Part shown: positions 61,508-64,000 of the stretch, in pieces
Position numbering within the stretch: the first letter of the stretch is position 1
Layout: the number at the start of each line of letters is the position of its first letter
NCBI RefSeq assembly: GCF_024347575.1
Contig: NZ_AP025503.1
Location: forward strand, 1,922,001 to 1,986,000
DNA length: 64,000 bases
Direction: 5' to 3'
Source: Vibrio pelagius
GTDB taxonomy: Bacteria; Pseudomonadota; Gammaproteobacteria; Enterobacterales; Vibrionaceae
The notes under the pieces: generated by a model
The model's input: only the letters and a program-made list of their open reading frames with translations
Told to the model about the DNA's origin: nothing
Databases searched by the model: none
Translations under genes and position numbers: made by a program

Positions 61508-62114
61508 ATATTCCATCAGGGTTATTCGTTGGCCGTTAACTCAGTCCGCTAAAGTTCTAAACCGCGCTGGCGTCACTGCGAATCAAACTACGTTTTTCGG
61601 CTTTTTGATCGGCTGTTTAGCCTTCCCGTCGCTTGCGTTTCAACAGTATGATTTAGCACTGCTATTTGTGGTGCTAAATCGTATCTGTGATGGACTTGAT
61701 GGCGCGCTTGCTCGTATCCAGGGAATTACCGATGCCGGTGGGTTTCTCGATATAAGCCTCGATTTCTTGTTCTACTCCTTGATACCGTTTGGCTTTGTGA
61801 TTGCTAACCCGGACGCGAATGCCGTTGCAGGCGCCTTTCTGATTTTCTCTTTCATCGGTACAGGCAGCAGTTTCTTAGCCTTCGCAGTTATGGCGGGCAA
61901 GCAAGGAATAGAGAACCCTGTTTATAAGCATAAATCTCTGTACTACATGTCTGGATTGACTGAGGGAACAGAAACCATCGCTTGTTTCATTGCGTTCTGT
62001 ATTTGGCCACAACACTTTGCCGTCATTGCTTATGCGTTTGGCGCAGCGTGTTGGCTCACCACATTTATGCGAATCTACTTCGGCTTTCAGACGCTTAAAA
62101 ACGTCAAATCCTAA
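61497..62114 (+). CDS. ynjF: CDP-alcohol phosphatidyltransferase, YnjF-like
   Basis: A 205-aa integral membrane enzyme. The signature D-G-x2-A-R-x8-G-x3-D-x3-D is present in DGLDGALARIQGITDAGGFL and continues to DISLD. It should transfer a phosphatidyl group from CDP-diacylglycerol to an alcohol; the acceptor is unknown. An 11-nt overlap with the ATPase gene ties it to the transporter, which may supply that alcohol. Confidence 0.9.
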   Translation: MLDKYSIRVIRWPLTQSAKVLNRAGVTANQTTFFGFLIGCLAFPSLAFQQYDLALLFVVLNRICDGLDGALARIQGITDAGGFLDISLDFLFYSLIPFGFVIANPDANAVAGAFLIFSFIGTGSSFLAFAVMAGKQGIENPVYKHKSLYYMSGLTEGTETIACFIAFCIWPQHFAVIAYAFGAACWLTTFMRIYFGFQTLKNVKS

Positions 62115-62148
62115 AGCACTTCAATGCGACGAACACGGAATCCATAAA

Positions 62149-62184
62149 AAAGCGCCGCGTTACTATGAAGTAATGCGGCGCTTT
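62149..62184. terminator. Bidirectional terminator
   Basis: AAAGCGCCGCGTTAC (62149-62163) with GTAATGCGGCGCTTT (62170-62184), one wobble; between convergent genes. Confidence 0.9.
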
Positions 62185-62210
62185 CAATATGGTTTGTTCG
62201 TTTTTAGAAA

Positions 62211-63158
62211 CTACTCTGCGGATTCTAATTTGAAGCGAAGTACTTTTAGGCTTGAATCAGCATCAACATCCACAAACTCAGGCGGGTTTGGGATACGTTC
62301 TAGATACTTAACACTCGGCGCTTCTTCCGCCATGGTATCAATCAGGAAGTTTGGTGAAACCATTGGAGAATTCACGCAAGCAATCACTTCACCGCCCTCT
62401 TTAAGAAGCTCAGGCAGACGACGCAAAATTCTCTTATAGTCTTTCGTCAGTGCAAAACTGCCTTTTTGGAAAGATGGCGGATCAATAATCACTAATTCGT
62501 ATGGACCACCTTTCTTGATTTTTCCCCAACATTTAAAGATGTCGTAACCGAGAAAGTTAACTGAGCGCATGTCATGTTCATTGAGACGGTGGTTGTCGCG
62601 ACCTTTGCTCAACGAACCGCGAGACATATCTACGTTGAGACACTGACGCGCACCACCCGCTAGAGCAGCCACAGAGAAGCCACAGGTGTAAGCAAACAGG
62701 TTTAATACGTTCTTGTCTTTAGCGTTCTCTTGGACCCACTGACGACCGTTACGCATGTCTAAGAACAGACCGAAGTTCTGGTTGCGACCGATGTTCAACT
62801 GATACTTAAGACCGTGCTCAACCACCACTGGTGATGAGTCTAGTTCGCCCCAAATCACTTCTGATGGGCTACCTTCAGCATAACGATGTTGCAGCACAAC
62901 ACTTGTGCCTTGTTTTTGTTGCCAAATCGGTTGCTCAGTCAGTTTAAAAAGCCCCTCTTTCAAACTTAATAGGAACTCTTCATCAACCTGTTTGAAAATG
63001 TTCACTAGCAGCTGACCATCCACCCAATCACAAGTTAGCTGCTCTAGGCCTGGCCAAAATTTGCCTCGACCATGAAAAATACGACGCAACTCATTAGGCA
63101 CTTCGTTTAACTGTTGTTCGATATGTTCAAAAAATACCGGTAAAGCAGATGCTTCCAT
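62211..63158 (-). CDS. Class I SAM-dependent methyltransferase, RlmI/RlmK-like
   Basis: A 315-aa methyltransferase. SAM-binding motif LNLFAYTCGFSVAALAGGA, acidic loop LNVDMSRGSL, and catalytic VIIDPPSFQKGSF resemble RlmI/RlmKL-type 23S rRNA enzymes (PF10672), although no PUA domain is seen. ATG 63158 follows GTGAGAG. It lies 8 bp after the pseudouridine synthase gene, so both probably act on RNA in one operon. Confidence 0.85.
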   Translation of the reverse strand: MEASALPVFFEHIEQQLNEVPNELRRIFHGRGKFWPGLEQLTCDWVDGQLLVNIFKQVDEEFLLSLKEGLFKLTEQPIWQQKQGTSVVLQHRYAEGSPSEVIWGELDSSPVVVEHGLKYQLNIGRNQNFGLFLDMRNGRQWVQENAKDKNVLNLFAYTCGFSVAALAGGARQCLNVDMSRGSLSKGRDNHRLNEHDMRSVNFLGYDIFKCWGKIKKGGPYELVIIDPPSFQKGSFALTKDYKRILRRLPELLKEGGEVIACVNSPMVSPNFLIDTMAEEAPSVKYLERIPNPPEFVDVDADSSLKVLRFKLESAE

Positions 63159-63166
63159 TATATCTC

Positions 63167-63865
63167 TCACTTAATGTTTAGCTTTGGCCACGCCAGTGAC
63201 CAAGGTTCAAGCCAAGTATCCAAACCTGTCGATACCGTCTCTTGCGACCATTTTTGACCAAGAGATTGGTGCGTTCTCGGGTCACATACATATTGATATG
63301 CTTGGGATTGATAGGTAAATCGGATCGCAAACGCATGCAGGTAACCGCGATCAGATTGACTTGAAGAATTGTAAATTGGGTCGCCAACGATTGCCGAACC
63401 TATCGACTTCATCGCCACACGAATTTGATGAGTGCGCCCTGTATATGGTTTACAAAGCAGGAGTCTTTCCCCAGGTTCAGCCGCTGCCGATAAAAACTGA
63501 GTCACTGCTGGATTTTGTTTGCTGTTAATCAACTTCCAGCTTGAACGTCGAGAACGCTCCATATCACCCACGATCAGGCCTTGCTTCTTTTTAGGCTTCT
63601 TTGAACCGATCGCAAGGTAGTACTTTTCAACCTCTCGGTTAGCAAACAACTGAGACAACTCACTCGCCGCCGCAGCATTTTTTGCTAATAACAATATGCC
63701 AGAGGTCATTTTGTCTAGGCGGTGAACCAGATAAAGCTTCTCGATATCCAGTGATGTCGCGACTTCTTGAAGAAGCATGGTATCACCATCATCTTTATGA
63801 ACGCTGATACCTGGGTGTTTATTGATAAGTAAAAAATCTGAGTGGTTTACAAGAATGTCGAACAT
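63167..63865 (-). CDS. RluA-family pseudouridine synthase
   Basis: A 232-aa RNA pseudouridine synthase. The catalytic aspartate is in LVHRLDKMTSGILLLAK, with GRTHQIRVAM and GDPIYNSS following. No S4 domain; the length suits the TIGR01621-type subgroup seen in Vibrio. Target RNA unknown. Begins the two-gene operon with the methyltransferase. Confidence 0.9.
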   Translation of the reverse strand: MFDILVNHSDFLLINKHPGISVHKDDGDTMLLQEVATSLDIEKLYLVHRLDKMTSGILLLAKNAAAASELSQLFANREVEKYYLAIGSKKPKKKQGLIVGDMERSRRSSWKLINSKQNPAVTQFLSAAAEPGERLLLCKPYTGRTHQIRVAMKSIGSAIVGDPIYNSSSQSDRGYLHAFAIRFTYQSQAYQYVCDPRTHQSLGQKWSQETVSTGLDTWLEPWSLAWPKLNIK

Positions 63866-63930
63866 GAAAAGGCTTACTCCGTAATCGAGCTAGAAGTATA
63901 CCTTGTCCAACACCAGATACCAGCAATGAA

Positions 63931-63958
63931 AAAGCGAGAGCACTAAGGCACTCGCTTT
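63931..63958. terminator. Possible terminator near the right edge
   Basis: AAAGCGAG (63931-63938) and CTCGCTTT (63951-63958), with A and T runs outside. Probably ends a minus-strand gene beyond the window. Confidence 0.6.
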
Positions 63959-64000
63959 CTATTCATCTTAACATTGAAAGTCTTGATTACAGTTTGATTA

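Overview
The window reads as a piece of the larger chromosome of a marine Vibrio, probably from the Splendidus group. The evidence is a Vibrio-type chromosomal integron with VCR-like attC sites and an IntIA/IntI4-like integrase, the bcr-rsuA-radD order, Vibrio-type families (DUF2913, NifW-like, Trp-rich TIGR02450-like) and a secreted PL7 alginate lyase. No rRNA, tRNA, CRISPR array or prophage was seen. All names come from reading the sequence and recalled family knowledge; no database was searched.

Layout. 1-22.9 kb is core: a TetR regulator, a structured small-RNA candidate, a TolC/OmpA pair, nhaA, an ABC ATPase-FtsX permease-lipocalin operon, a MATE pump, an SDR protein, a coupled DUF2913/Bcr pair, divergent rsuA and radD, a PepSY protein with a two-component system, DedA-LssY plus a glycosyltransferase, and rplY (L25). 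22.95-37.1 kb is the integron. The integrase is on the + strand at the right end (36171-37145), attI lies just left of it, and 11 cassettes run leftward on the minus strand. From attI outward the cassettes encode: a zinc-ribbon membrane protein; a WYL-like protein; an AbiC-like abortive-infection protein; a possible nuclease-like protein with a C-terminal membrane anchor; an unknown 108-aa protein; Phd/ParE; HigBA2; a PD-(D/E)XK nuclease-like protein; an APH-fold kinase; a DJ-1/PfpI protein; a glyoxalase-fold protein. 37.4-64 kb is core again: YnfA, a PTPS-like protein, PhzF, GNAT, an MscK-like channel, LysR, alginate lyase, a sucrose-phosphatase-like HAD, a TonB siderophore receptor with a Fur box, an M14 peptidase, a DEAD-box helicase, a ynjBCDF-like operon, an rRNA-methyltransferase-like protein and a RluA-family pseudouridine synthase.

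The most interesting signal is how mobile elements use the attC sites. Two almost identical IS110-family (IS1111-like) elements sit in the same orientation, each splitting the GCATAAC core of an attC. Their roughly 300-base 3' non-coding regions, where IS1111-type elements carry a bridge/seek RNA, contain GGCGTTA (complementary to the TAACGCC of attC) and GAGCATA (identical to the left target side) on either side of a strong UUCG hairpin. An IS10-like element with a 9-bp duplication CGCCCTGTT, and an internally deleted relative, occupy one common position a few bases inside two other attC sites. A fifth attC holds an IS110-type fragment. So 5 of 11 attC sites are broken by insertion sequences, which should freeze neighbouring cassettes. 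Several cassettes look like anti-phage or stability modules.
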